Below are positions 25,125 through 34,000 of a stretch of DNA of 37,595 bases, piece by piece. Below the pieces are notes generated by a model. That model saw only the letters and a list, made by a program, of their open reading frames with translations, ran no database searches and was not told where the DNA came from. The position numbers and the translations under genes were made by a program. This stretch comes from Streptomyces griseomycini (GTDB lineage Bacteria > Actinomycetota > Actinomycetes > Streptomycetales > Streptomycetaceae), in contig NZ_JACHJI010000030.1 in assembly GCF_014203535.1 (NCBI RefSeq), positions 1 to 37,595 of the forward strand. The letters run 5' to 3'. Within the stretch, counting starts at the first letter, position 1. Each line of letters starts with the position of its first letter.

Positions 25125-27539
25125 ATGGCCGACGCCGAACAGGTCCACCAGGGCACGCTCTCCTGGAACGCCGAGAAGAAGACGTTGGGCGTACTCGTTC
25201 CCGACCCGCAGCGACCGGGCAGGACACGCCTGAGGAAGATCAAGCCGCAGTACGACCTCGGTCCCGACCTCAAGGACCGCGACCCCGCCGAACTGGACGG
25301 CCTCGAGGTCGACTACACCCCCCGCAAGGGAACACCCACGGACGTCCGCCCTCGAGGCACGGCCACCACCCGCAAAACCCTCCCGGAACAGCGGAAGGGC
25401 CCCCGGGCCAGGACCGACGCGTTCCTCAACCCGTACACCTTCATCCCGGCCGGCCGGCGCCCGAGCACGGGGCCCCTCGCGGACGCCCCGCCGGCAGGAC
25501 ACGACCGTCTGCGCGAAGGACTGTGGACCGGGACCCTCCGGGCCCGCCTCACCGTCGCCACGCCTCTGCTGCTTCTCGACCCGTCACGCGCCACTCCCTC
25601 GCGGCACAACCAGGATCACCTCGTCCACCCGGTCCTCTCCCGCGAAGGCCGACCCCATCTCCCCGCCACCAGCCTCAAAGGCATGCTCCGCTCCGCCTAC
25701 GAGGCCGTCACCCATTCCCGCTTCGGCGTCTTCAACGGGCACGAGGACCGGCTCGCCCACCGCATGGCGTCCACCGAGAGCCAGTACATGGTCCCGGCCC
25801 GCGTCAGCGAGGACGGCCGGCGCATCGTCCTCCTGCCCGGCGACACCCCACCCGGCGGCCAGGCGGAGCGGGACCCGCTCCTGCACGCGGCCTGGTTGCC
25901 CCGGTACAGGCCCAAGGCCACGCCCGTCGCCTACCCCGACGGAAAGCTTCCGGAGCACGGCGACCCGGTCGTCGCCCGAGTCCGCCGCCGCACCCACCGC
26001 AGCGGCCGTTTCTCCTATTGGCGGGTCGAGCACATCGTCAAGCAGAACGAGCAGGGTCTCCCCGTCACACCCCTGCCTCCCGCCACCGGTCCGGACACCA
26101 AGGTCATCCACGGCTGGGTCTGCGTCAACAACGAGAACATCAACAGCAAGCACGACGAACGTGTCTTCTTCGAGGGCGACGTCGCAGCCGAGGAACGGGA
26201 GCTCGACCCCGCTCTTCGCGCTCAATGGCGCACCACGATCAACAACTATCTGGCGACGCACCGGACGGACGACCTCACCAGGCGCCCGCACGATCCGAAC
26301 ACCCCCGACTGGAGCCGGCACCTCGACAGGGAATTCCTCGACCTGGTCCCCGGCTCCCTGTGCTACGCGCAGATGGCCGGCGACCGCATCGTCTCCCTCC
26401 AGCCCGTCATGATCGGCCGAGCCCTCTTCGACAAAGCGCCCGCCGAGCTGCTTCCCCGGAATCTGCACCCGGCGACCACCCTCGCCGAGCTGTCACCGGC
26501 CGACCGGGTCTTCGGCTGGGTCGCCCCGTCCGGGCAGGGGGCGCACCGGGGACAGCTGCGGATCGGTCCCGTGGAGCCCGGCGACAACGCGGCATTCGAG
26601 GACTTCGGCGAAGACGGCTTTCCCCTGGCCGTCCTCGGACAGCCCAAGCCCCAGCAGGCCCGCTTCTACGTCGCCGGCGGCGCAGGCGACGGCAGCCCGT
26701 TGCCCGAACGCAGCGGCAAGAAGCAGTGGTACACCGGCAACCAGACCCTCCGCGGCCGCAAGACCTACTGGCACCACCGCGGGCTGTCCGAGCACCATTG
26801 GGAAGACCCCGTCAAGGACCGGACCCGGACCGCGGACGACACCGGGCGCTTCCAGGAGTACCGGCGCCCGGACCGGGAGGACGGCAAGCACCTCGACAAG
26901 CAGAACCGGTCCGTCCGCGGCTGGGTCCGTCCCGGCTCCACCTTCACCTTCACCATCGACGTCACCAACCTCACCGACGTCGAACTCGGCGCGCTCGTCT
27001 GGCTCCTGCGGCTCCCCGACGAGCACTACCTCCGCCTCGGCCTCGGCAAGCCCCTGGGCTTCGGCAGCGTCCGGCTCGAACTCGACCCCCACGACCCGGG
27101 CGACGTCCGCACCGGCGAGGAATGGGCCGACGCCTACCGCTCCCTTTCGCCGGACGACGACAACACACCGCAGGACACGGCCGACCGCCTGGAGCTGGTC
27201 CGCGAGGTGTTCACCGAGGAGGCCAAGGCCCTCGGAAAGGAAGACCGGTCACCTCTCTCGGCCTTCCTCAGGGTGGCCCACGGCATCGAGGACGTTGCCG
27301 TCCACTACCCCCGGATCAGGCCCGACGACACCGGTGACGACGAACCGGTGGGCCCTGACCCGGACGGCGAGAACTTCCGGTGGTTCACGGCCAACGAACA
27401 ACTTGAGGACAGGGAAGTGCACAGGAAGGCCGGCCGCAGCCTGCCTCCCGTCTGGCGCGAGGACCCTGCTCTGCCGTACCACCCGAAAAAGCACGAGAAG
27501 CAGTCCAGCCAGCAACACAGGACCCGGAGCCGTTGGTGA
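25125..27539 (+). CDS. Large RAMP protein of the TIGR03986 type (Cas7 with insertion), type III-D
   Basis: The 804-residue protein has an N-terminal 80-residue OB-like region (QGTLSWNAEKKTLGVLVP), the family motif LNPYTFIPAGRR (101-112), then a Cas7 half with LTVATPLLLLDPS and HLPATSLKGMLRSAYEAV (178-195). A very long insertion follows, and the Cas7 fold is completed by TFTIDVTNLTDVELGALVWL and LRLGLGKPLGFGSVRLE (636-652). This is the build of the TIGR03986 RAMP protein, called Cas7-insertion in III-Dv, where it caps the crRNA backbone. The last 130 residues are charged and low-complexity. The start has GGGAGG upstream; the stop overlaps the GTG of the S-4TM gene. Confidence 0.88.
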   Translation: MADAEQVHQGTLSWNAEKKTLGVLVPDPQRPGRTRLRKIKPQYDLGPDLKDRDPAELDGLEVDYTPRKGTPTDVRPRGTATTRKTLPEQRKGPRARTDAFLNPYTFIPAGRRPSTGPLADAPPAGHDRLREGLWTGTLRARLTVATPLLLLDPSRATPSRHNQDHLVHPVLSREGRPHLPATSLKGMLRSAYEAVTHSRFGVFNGHEDRLAHRMASTESQYMVPARVSEDGRRIVLLPGDTPPGGQAERDPLLHAAWLPRYRPKATPVAYPDGKLPEHGDPVVARVRRRTHRSGRFSYWRVEHIVKQNEQGLPVTPLPPATGPDTKVIHGWVCVNNENINSKHDERVFFEGDVAAEERELDPALRAQWRTTINNYLATHRTDDLTRRPHDPNTPDWSRHLDREFLDLVPGSLCYAQMAGDRIVSLQPVMIGRALFDKAPAELLPRNLHPATTLAELSPADRVFGWVAPSGQGAHRGQLRIGPVEPGDNAAFEDFGEDGFPLAVLGQPKPQQARFYVAGGAGDGSPLPERSGKKQWYTGNQTLRGRKTYWHHRGLSEHHWEDPVKDRTRTADDTGRFQEYRRPDREDGKHLDKQNRSVRGWVRPGSTFTFTIDVTNLTDVELGALVWLLRLPDEHYLRLGLGKPLGFGSVRLELDPHDPGDVRTGEEWADAYRSLSPDDDNTPQDTADRLELVREVFTEEAKALGKEDRSPLSAFLRVAHGIEDVAVHYPRIRPDDTGDDEPVGPDPDGENFRWFTANEQLEDREVHRKAGRSLPPVWREDPALPYHPKKHEKQSSQQHRTRSRW

Positions 27540-28444
27540 CCACATCTCGTCCCGAGGGCGTCGACACGCCCATAGAGGCGCGGCAGAACGAGCCCGAGTT
27601 CCTCGCCATGCGCAGTGCCGGACGCCGGGCGAACGACCGCGCCGACCGCATCCGCGCGCTCCGCGCCACCGGCACCATCGGCCTCGCCCTCGCGGCACCG
27701 CTCCTGATGATCGTGTGGCCGGATGCGTCCACCGCGCTGGCCGTGGCGGCGGCCCTGTGGATCGTGGCCGGCCGGACCGTGCTCGACGCCTGGTACCAGA
27801 AGCAGAACCTACGAGCCGCTCGAGCCCAGGAACTCTACGACACCGGCTTGTTCCGCCTGCCCTGGAACACCGGCCTCACGGGCTCCCGCAAGGCGGCCGT
27901 CGAGGACGTGGCCGCCCTCAGGGGCGACATCGACGACGACCGCAACAGGGACTGGTACGAGCACGTCCCCGCCGTGCCGTGGCCCCTCGACGTCCTCGCC
28001 TGCCAGGAACAGAACCTGATCTTCGCGCGCCGCAACCACCGCGCCTACGGGAAAGTCCTCCGCGGCGCCGTCGCCGTCGTGATCACGGGCGCGGTGGGCC
28101 TCGCCCTGATCAAGGAGCTGTCGGTCAACGAATTCCTGGTCCAGCTCTTCGTCCCGCTCGCCCCCGCACTCCTCGACCTCGTCGAACTACCCCGCCAGCA
28201 CGAGGCGGCGGCACGTTCCCTGGAGGACGCGGAGGCGGACATCGATGAACTGTGGAACCGCCACGCCGACGGCGAGGCGCTCACCGCCGCCGACTGCCGG
28301 AGCGTCCAGAACTCCATCTGGAACAGCCGGGTCACCGCGCCGCGCGTCCCCGACCTGATGCACCGCCACGGGTACAGCGCCAACAGCGCCGCGAACGCGG
28401 CACGCATGCAGACGATCCAGGAGAACTTCGCCCCCGGCTCCTGA
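27536..28444 (+). CDS. S-4TM family putative pore-forming effector in the CRISPR operon
   Basis: The 302-residue protein has four hydrophobic segments: 47-61 and 64-79 form an N-terminal hairpin, 174-193 and 198-217 a second. The hallmark of the S-4TM family is YDTGLFRLPWN (101-111) in the cytoplasmic loop; the N-terminal RQNEPEFLAMRSAGRRAN also matches. S-4TM proteins were described by comparative genomics as predicted pore-forming effectors beside nucleotide-second-messenger synthases of the SMODS/CBASS type. Here the GTG start overlaps the stop of the large RAMP gene (GTGA), so it is translationally coupled to the type III effector. With Cas10 carrying GGDD, it would be the membrane-killing output triggered by a cyclic nucleotide. 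No CARF domain is visible; the sensing part must be the soluble loop or tail if the model holds. Confidence 0.82.
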   Translation: MTTSRPEGVDTPIEARQNEPEFLAMRSAGRRANDRADRIRALRATGTIGLALAAPLLMIVWPDASTALAVAAALWIVAGRTVLDAWYQKQNLRAARAQELYDTGLFRLPWNTGLTGSRKAAVEDVAALRGDIDDDRNRDWYEHVPAVPWPLDVLACQEQNLIFARRNHRAYGKVLRGAVAVVITGAVGLALIKELSVNEFLVQLFVPLAPALLDLVELPRQHEAAARSLEDAEADIDELWNRHADGEALTAADCRSVQNSIWNSRVTAPRVPDLMHRHGYSANSAANAARMQTIQENFAPGS

Positions 28445-28448
28445 CGGC

Positions 28449-28478
28449 AGCCGGACCCGGCGACCACCCGGTCCGGCT
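28449..28478 (+). promoter_or_regulatory. Hairpin between the S-4TM gene and the cas6 remnant
   Basis: A 9-bp perfect stem (AGCCGGACC/GGTCCGGCT) with a 12-nt loop lies 5 bases after the S-4TM stop, in the 83-base gap before the cas6-like start. It could end most transcripts of the operon or act as an attenuator. Confidence 0.5.
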
Positions 28479-28527
28479 CAATCACACACGCTCGCCGCTC
28501 CCGCACGCCCCCGAAGGATCCGCCGCC

Positions 28528-28923
28528 ATGCCGTCACGCTGGACCCTCACCTCGGTGGCCGAGGCCCCCGACCACGCCAGACCGATCCCCTCGGCACAAC
28601 TGCACGGCGCCGCGGCCGCCCTCGTCGAACCACCCGACGGCGACTACTTAGCCCAGACCAAGCCGTACAGCGTCGCACCCCTGAGGAACGTGGGGGAGGG
28701 CCAAGCCTGCCTCCACATCAGCTGCCCCGACGACACCGACCGGCCTCGGCCGGAGCAGTTCCTTGGGGAGCGCATCCGCTTCGGCTCCCGGTTCTTCCGC
28801 CTCACAGCCGTCGACGAGGACCACGTTCCCTGCCGGGCTCTCCTGCCACCTCGGGGTGCCGGTAGGAGTCGTGTCAGGTCCTCCGTCCGAGTGGATGGGG
28901 GACTGCGCGGCTGGATCGGATGA
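28528..28923 (+). pseudogene. cas6: Truncated cas6-like gene (N-terminal half only)
   Basis: The first 105 or so of 131 residues resemble the N-terminal RAMP half of Cas6: MPSRWTLT, QLHGAAAALVEPP, the KPYSVAPL signature, then FLGERIRFGSRFFRLTAVDE. Full Cas6 proteins are roughly 220-260 residues and end with a Gly-rich G-x-G loop; here the frame runs into an unrelated Arg-rich tail (GAGRSRVRSSVRVDGG) and stops. I searched the other frames downstream and found no continuation, and the sequence after about 28850 belongs to the second array's leader region. The start has GAAGGA nine bases upstream. Leu41 is a TTA codon (28648-28650). It probably encoded the crRNA-processing nuclease of this system before truncation; identity is by motif only. 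Confidence 0.65.
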
Positions 28924-29030
28924 GACCGGGAGAGAGGACTGTCAGCGGTTGCAACACGGTGCCGGCGACGGGCGGTTCGGGCGTCATCCACATGAGGCGT
29001 GGTGTGAGGAACCACGGAGGGCGGGGAGCG

Positions 29031-29351
29031 GTGGGCAACGAGGGGGGAAAGCCGTTGTTCGAGTGCGAGGGCAGCGGGTGCAACAACTGGGCACGGTCGA
29101 AGCCGTATGCGGAAGGGTTCTTCTGTCGCCGGTGCCATCGGGCGATGAGCGAGCCCCGAGCGCCGAAGCGGTATGTACCGCCGCCGCTTCAGGGTGCTGC
29201 GGCACGCAGGGCTCTGGAGGCGAAGACGCCGGCGCCCTGGTTGCGTCCAGCTGCTGGGAAGAAGACGAAGACGTCGACGCTCGCGCACACGCCGCCGGGT
29301 CCGTTGCGGAAGTCGAAGCCGGGGTGGTGGGAGACCGACGACCGCTGGTGA
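29031..29351 (+). CDS. Small zinc-ribbon-like protein upstream of the second CRISPR leader
   Basis: A 106-residue basic protein with a zinc-ribbon-like cluster: FECEGSGCNNW (two Cys) and FFCRRCHRAMSEP (CxxC plus His). The rest is Pro/Arg/Lys-rich and ends in KPGWWETDDRW. The GTG at 29031 has GGAGG ten bases upstream; alternative starts are ATG 28992 and ATG 28920. The gene extends 39 bases into the 218-bp duplicated leader region. A truncated, frameshifted copy precedes array 1, so the gene has travelled with the leader. The function is unknown; a nucleic-acid-binding role is suggested by the cluster. It might also be a chance frame. Confidence 0.5.
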   Translation: MGNEGGKPLFECEGSGCNNWARSKPYAEGFFCRRCHRAMSEPRAPKRYVPPPLQGAAARRALEAKTPAPWLRPAAGKKTKTSTLAHTPPGPLRKSKPGWWETDDRW

Positions 29352-29530
29352 CGCGCAGCGTCCCGTACCGCGGTTCTTCGGTTGCGTAGCAGTCCCGTTG
29401 GTCCGCCGGTGACTGTAGCGTGGTTCGGCGCACCCAGAACCGGAGCCAGGATCTTATGCGTCATTTGTCGGAATCTGCAAAAGTTGCCGAAACCGTGCTC
29501 GGCTCGAGATAAACCCGCAGGTCAGCAAGA
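29313..29530 (+). promoter_or_regulatory. CRISPR leader of array 2 (duplicated leader)
   Basis: It matches 15686-15903 at 215 of 218 positions and abuts the first repeat at 29531. The substitutions are C/T in TTCGGyTGCG, G/T in ATCTTAkGCG and C/T in AAAGTyGCC. Identity of the leaders together with identity of repeats implies recent duplication or gene conversion. Confidence 0.9.
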
Positions 29531-30817
29531 CTGCTCCCCGCACCCGCGGGGATGGTCCCAACAGAGTCGACCGGAGAGGGAAGTGGGTGCCCTGCTCCCC
29601 GCACCCGCGGGGATGGTCCCGTGACCATGGCGGCCACGAGGGCGCGTTCGACCTGCTCCCCGCACCCGCGGGGATGGTCCCGCGTCGGACGCCTGGCTGG
29701 CGGCCTGGTTGGCCTGCTCCCCGCACCCGCGGGGATGGTCCCAAGGACACGTTCAACGACAAGCACTGGAAGCCCTGCTCCCCGCACCCGCGGGGATGGT
29801 CCCGCGCGCGGGGTGCCGTCAGGGTCGGTCCAGGTCTGCTCCCCGCACCCGCGGGGATGGTCCCGACCGCGGGTGCAAGGTCGACGTCCCCCGGCCCTGC
29901 TCCCCGCACCCGCGGGGATGGTCCCGTCGCGCGACTTTCCAAAAGTGCAGGTCACGCCTGCTCCCCGCACCCGCGGGGATGGTCCCCCTGCGTCGTCCCC
30001 GCGAACTCCGAAGCACAGCTGCTCCCCGCACCCGCGGGGATGGTCCCCATGCCGGGGGCGCCGGGACAACCCCTCAGAGCTGCTCCCCGCACCCGCGGGG
30101 ATGGTCCCCAGAAGTCGGTGATCTCGATGTCCCGCAGTTCCTGCTCCCCGCACCCGCGGGGATGGTCCCCCGCGCGGTCATCGTCGGCCCAACCCTCCGA
30201 CCTGCTCCCCGCACCCGCGGGGATGGTCCCGACCTCAACGACGCCCGCAGCAAGCAGGCCGACTGCTCCCCGCACCCGCGGGGATGGTCCCGGCCGCAGC
30301 GCCACGGACTTGCCAGCGCCGGACTGCTCCCCGCACCCGCGGGGATGGTCCCGACAATCCGCAGGCCAGCCTCGCGACCGTGACCTGCTCCCCGCACCCG
30401 CGGGGATGGTCCCGACCGCGCCGGTCTGGTTGGCGTAGCGCTCCTGCTCCCCGCACCCGCGGGGATGGTCCCCCTTCGATGACCGCGGGCAGCGCGTCGA
30501 TGTACTGCTCCCCGCACCCGCGGGGATGGTCCCGGTGGCCCGCTTTGACGGAGCCACGCCCGCCTCTGCTCCCCGCACCCGCGGGGATGGTCCCCCGTTC
30601 TCCACGGCGGCGAGGTCGTCGATAAGCTGCTCCCCGCACCCGCGGGGATGGTCCCCTGTACCGGGGCGCGGCCGGGGTGCTGCAGACCTGCTCCCCGCAC
30701 CCGCGGGGATGGTCCCCCGTCCGGCGGAAAGGCCATCTGGGGCTCTATCTGCTCCCCGCACCCGCGGGGATGGTCCCACGTGGTAGCCGGCCTGCTTGCC
30801 CTTGCCGGTCTGCTCCC
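29531..30817 (+). CRISPR. CRISPR array 2: 21 full repeats plus a cut-off terminal repeat
   Basis: The same 29-bp repeat as in array 1 starts at 29531 and recurs every 61 bp to 30385. One spacer (30414-30443) is 30 bp, shifting the register to 30444, and the remaining repeats continue every 61 bp to 30749. There are 20 complete 32-bp-class spacers plus one more (30778-30809) ahead of an eight-base repeat start CTGCTCCC at 30810-30817. No internal repeat has diverged, unlike array 1. The trailer end is cut where the inverted 51-bp segment begins at 30818, so older spacers may be lost. No spacer was seen to recur between the two arrays. Confidence 0.97.
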
Positions 30818-30868
30818 TGGCTTTGTCCACGAGAACGGACAGCAAATGTTCACCACTTCGGGAGGCAC
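30818..30868 (+). repeat. Left copy of a 51-bp inverted repeat
   Basis: This segment, starting TGGCTTTGTCCACGAGAACG, is repeated inverted at 35807-35857 with 3 mismatches. It begins exactly where the last CRISPR repeat breaks off. In the frame of the right-hand remnant it would encode GFVHENGQQMFTTSGGT, and all three mismatches fall at third codon positions. Confidence 0.85.
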
Positions 30869-31096
30869 CCGGCACGTCGTGATTCGAACAGTGACGCTAC
30901 ACACCGTTGCGGTGCACGATCCCGACCATCCCGCTGTCCCCGAACTGCCGGCCCACGCCCACCAAAAATGCGACTTCGGGGACCGATCGAACAGTCATCA
31001 GCGGTAACGGCGATTCCGTTTACCGGGCGAGCCGACCTGGCAGCCGTCCTGATGTCGGCAAGGACAGCGGCAGGTGGTTATGTGCCGGTTTCCGGA

Positions 31097-34000
31097 TTAC
31101 TCCAGGTCGTCCCATGCCCATGGAGGGGCGGTACTCCCGTCGGGCTCACGCCCGAACCGGAAGCGTATTGGATCGCCTCCAGACGTGATCCATTGATCGA
31201 AGAACCCCGCGGCAGGAAGTTGGTCCAGCAGGGCGGCAGCCTGCTCGTCCGCTCCCACCTCCCGCAGCCGATCCAGCAGGCTCTTGACCGGATAAGGGTC
31301 GCCGAGAAACATACGGGCGACGGCCCGGTCCAGCAGGACGGCAACCTGCTCATCCGCTCCCGCCTTTCGCAGGCTGTCCAGCAGGTTGGTGACCGCGTCC
31401 GGGTCATTGAGAGGCACATGGGCGGCGGGGTTTCGGTCCAACAGGGCGGCAGTCTGTTTGTCCGCTCCCGTCCTCCGCAGCCGGTCCAGCAGCTCGATGA
31501 CCGTGGTCGGGTGGTCAAGAGGCATCCGGGCTGCTGCCCGGCCTAGCAGGGCGGCAGCCTGCTCGTCCGCTCCCACCTCCCACAGCCGGTCCAGCAGCCA
31601 GATGACCGTGGAGCTGCCGAGAGACACACGGGCGGCGGGGTTTCGGTCCAGCAGGATGGCAGTCTGTTTGTCCGCTCCCGCCCTCCGCAGCCGGTCCAGC
31701 AGCCAGGCAACCGTGTGCGGGTCGTCGAGTGACATCCGGGCTGCGGCCCGGTCCAGCAGGACGGCAGCCTGCTCGTCCGCTCCCACCTCCCACAGCCGGT
31801 CCAGCAGCCAGGCGACCGCATTCGTCTCGTCGAGAGATACACGGGCTGCGGGGTTTTGGTCCAGCAGAGCGGCAGTCTGCTTGTCTGTTCCCGCCTTCCG
31901 CAGCCAGTCCAGCAGCCAGACGACCGCGTATGGGTCGTCGAGTGACACATGGGCGACGGCCCGGTCCAGCAGAGGGGCAGCCTGCTGGACCGCTCCCGCC
32001 TTCAGTAGATGGCCCAGCAGGCTGTCGAGAGACTGAGACTGGGCGGCGGCTCGGTCCAGCAGAGCGGCAGTCTGCTTGTCTGTTCCCGCCTTCCGCAGCC
32101 AGTCCAGCAGCCAGACGACCGCGTATGGGTCGTCGAGAGACGCATGGGCGACGGCCCGGTCCAGCAGGACGGCAGCCTGCTGGACCGCTCCCACCTCCCA
32201 CATCCGGTCCAGCAGCCTAACGACCGCGCTCGTTTCGTCGAGAGACCCATGGGCGACGGCCCGGTCCAGCAGGACGCCAGCCTGCTGGACCGCTCCCGCC
32301 TTCCACATCCGGTCCAGCAACCAGCAGACGGCCCACAGGTCGCCGAGAGGCACACGGGCGGCGGCCCGGTCCAGCAGGGCCGCAATCTGTTCGTCTGCTC
32401 CCGCCCTTCGCAGGCTGTCCAGCAAGTAGGCGACCGCATATGGGTTGTCGAGAGATACACGGGCGGCGGGATCTCGGTCCAGCAGGGCGGCAATCTGTTC
32501 GTCTGCTCCCGCCTTTCGCAGGCTGTCCAGCAGGTTGGTGACCGCGTCCGGGTCATTGAGAGGCACATGGGCGGCGGGGTTTCGGTCCAGCAGGGCGGCA
32601 ACCTGCTCGTGCGTTCCCGCTTCCCGCAGCCGGTCCAGCAGCCAGACGACCGCGTTCGTCTTGTCGACAGACACACGGGCGGCAACCCGGTCTAGCAAAA
32701 CGGCAGCCTGCTGAACCGCTCCCGTCTTTTGCAGCCGGTCCAGCAACTCGATGACCTTGGTCGGGTGGTCAAAAGGCATCCGGGCTGCGGCCCGGTCCAG
32801 CAGGGCGGCAGCCTGCTCGTCCGCTCCCACCTCCCACAACCAGTCCAGCAACCTGCAGACCGCCTGCGGGTAGTCGAGAGATACACAGGTGGCAGGGTTT
32901 CGGTGTAGCAAAACGGCAACCTGCTCGTCCGCCCCCGCCTTTCGTAGGCTGTCCAGCAGGTTGGTGACCGCGGTCGGGTTGTTGAGAGGCACACGCGCGG
33001 CGGGATTTCGGTCCAGCAGGGCGGCAACCTGCTCGTCTACTCCCGCACGCCGCAGCCAGTCCAGTAGCACGGAGAACGCGTCCGGGTGGTCGAGAGACCG
33101 GGCGGCAACCCGGTCCAGCAGGGCGGCAGTTTGCTCGGCCGCTCCCACCTCCCGCAGCTGGCCCACCAGCCAACGGACCTCGAATGGGTCGTCGAGAGAC
33201 ACACGCGCGGCGGCCCGCTCCAGCAGGACGACAGCCTGCTTGTCCACCCCCGCTTCCCGCATCCGGTCCAGCAGCCTAGAGACCTCGTCTCGGTCGTCGA
33301 CAGACATCTGGGCGGCAACCCGGTCCAGCAGGACGAAAGCCTCCTCGTCCGCTCCCGCCCACCGCAGGCTGTACAGCACGTTGGTGACCGCGTTCGAGTC
33401 GCTGAGCGGCGCGTGGTCGGCGGCCCATTGGGCGGGGCGGTGGTCGGTGGGGTGCAGGGCGTGGAGGTGGTCGACGAGGGCTGCGGCAGCGCGGGCGTCA
33501 TGGGGGGTGGCGCGTTTGTGGAGTTGGGCGGCGTCGCGGTACAGGCCGCGTGCGTGGGCTGCGTCGCCGAGAGTGATCAGGTCTGCGGGGTGGGCGTGGC
33601 GGGCGGCTGCGGTCCAGAAATCGATGGGCGGGATGGTGTCGGCGCGGTGGCGGCGGCCGTGCTGTTCGAGGTAGTCGGCCAGCCGGTACAACGGTCCCTG
33701 TCGTGAGGTGCGATGGCGTGTCGGGCCGGCGTCGGGGATGGTGCGGCGCTGGTTGCGGCCGGTGGTGGCTTTGACAGGGGTGAGGATGCCGGGGATGCCG
33801 TTCCAGGGCGTGGTGAGATAGCCGAGTGCTCGCTCGAGCCAGTCGTCGCTGGCGGTGTCCCATTCGGTGTCGGTGAGGTAGCCGGGGGCGGCCTGTGCCA
33901 GCCACGCCCAAGGGATATGGGGTCCGGCCCCAAGGCGGCGGGCGTCCATGGCGGCATGGATCAGGGCGCGGGTGGGGGGCGGTGCGCTCTGGTGGCGATC

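Noticed and set aside
18805..28444. Complete type I-E operon expected from the repeat type
   Set aside because: None of the six genes resembles Cas3, Cse1, Cse2, Cas5e, Cas6e, Cas1 or Cas2; the motifs are those of Cas10 and fused RAMP proteins.
28763..29389. Frameshifted continuation of the cas6-like gene
   Set aside because: The other frames after about 28850 show no Gly-rich Cas6 C-terminal motif and belong to the leader-associated module.
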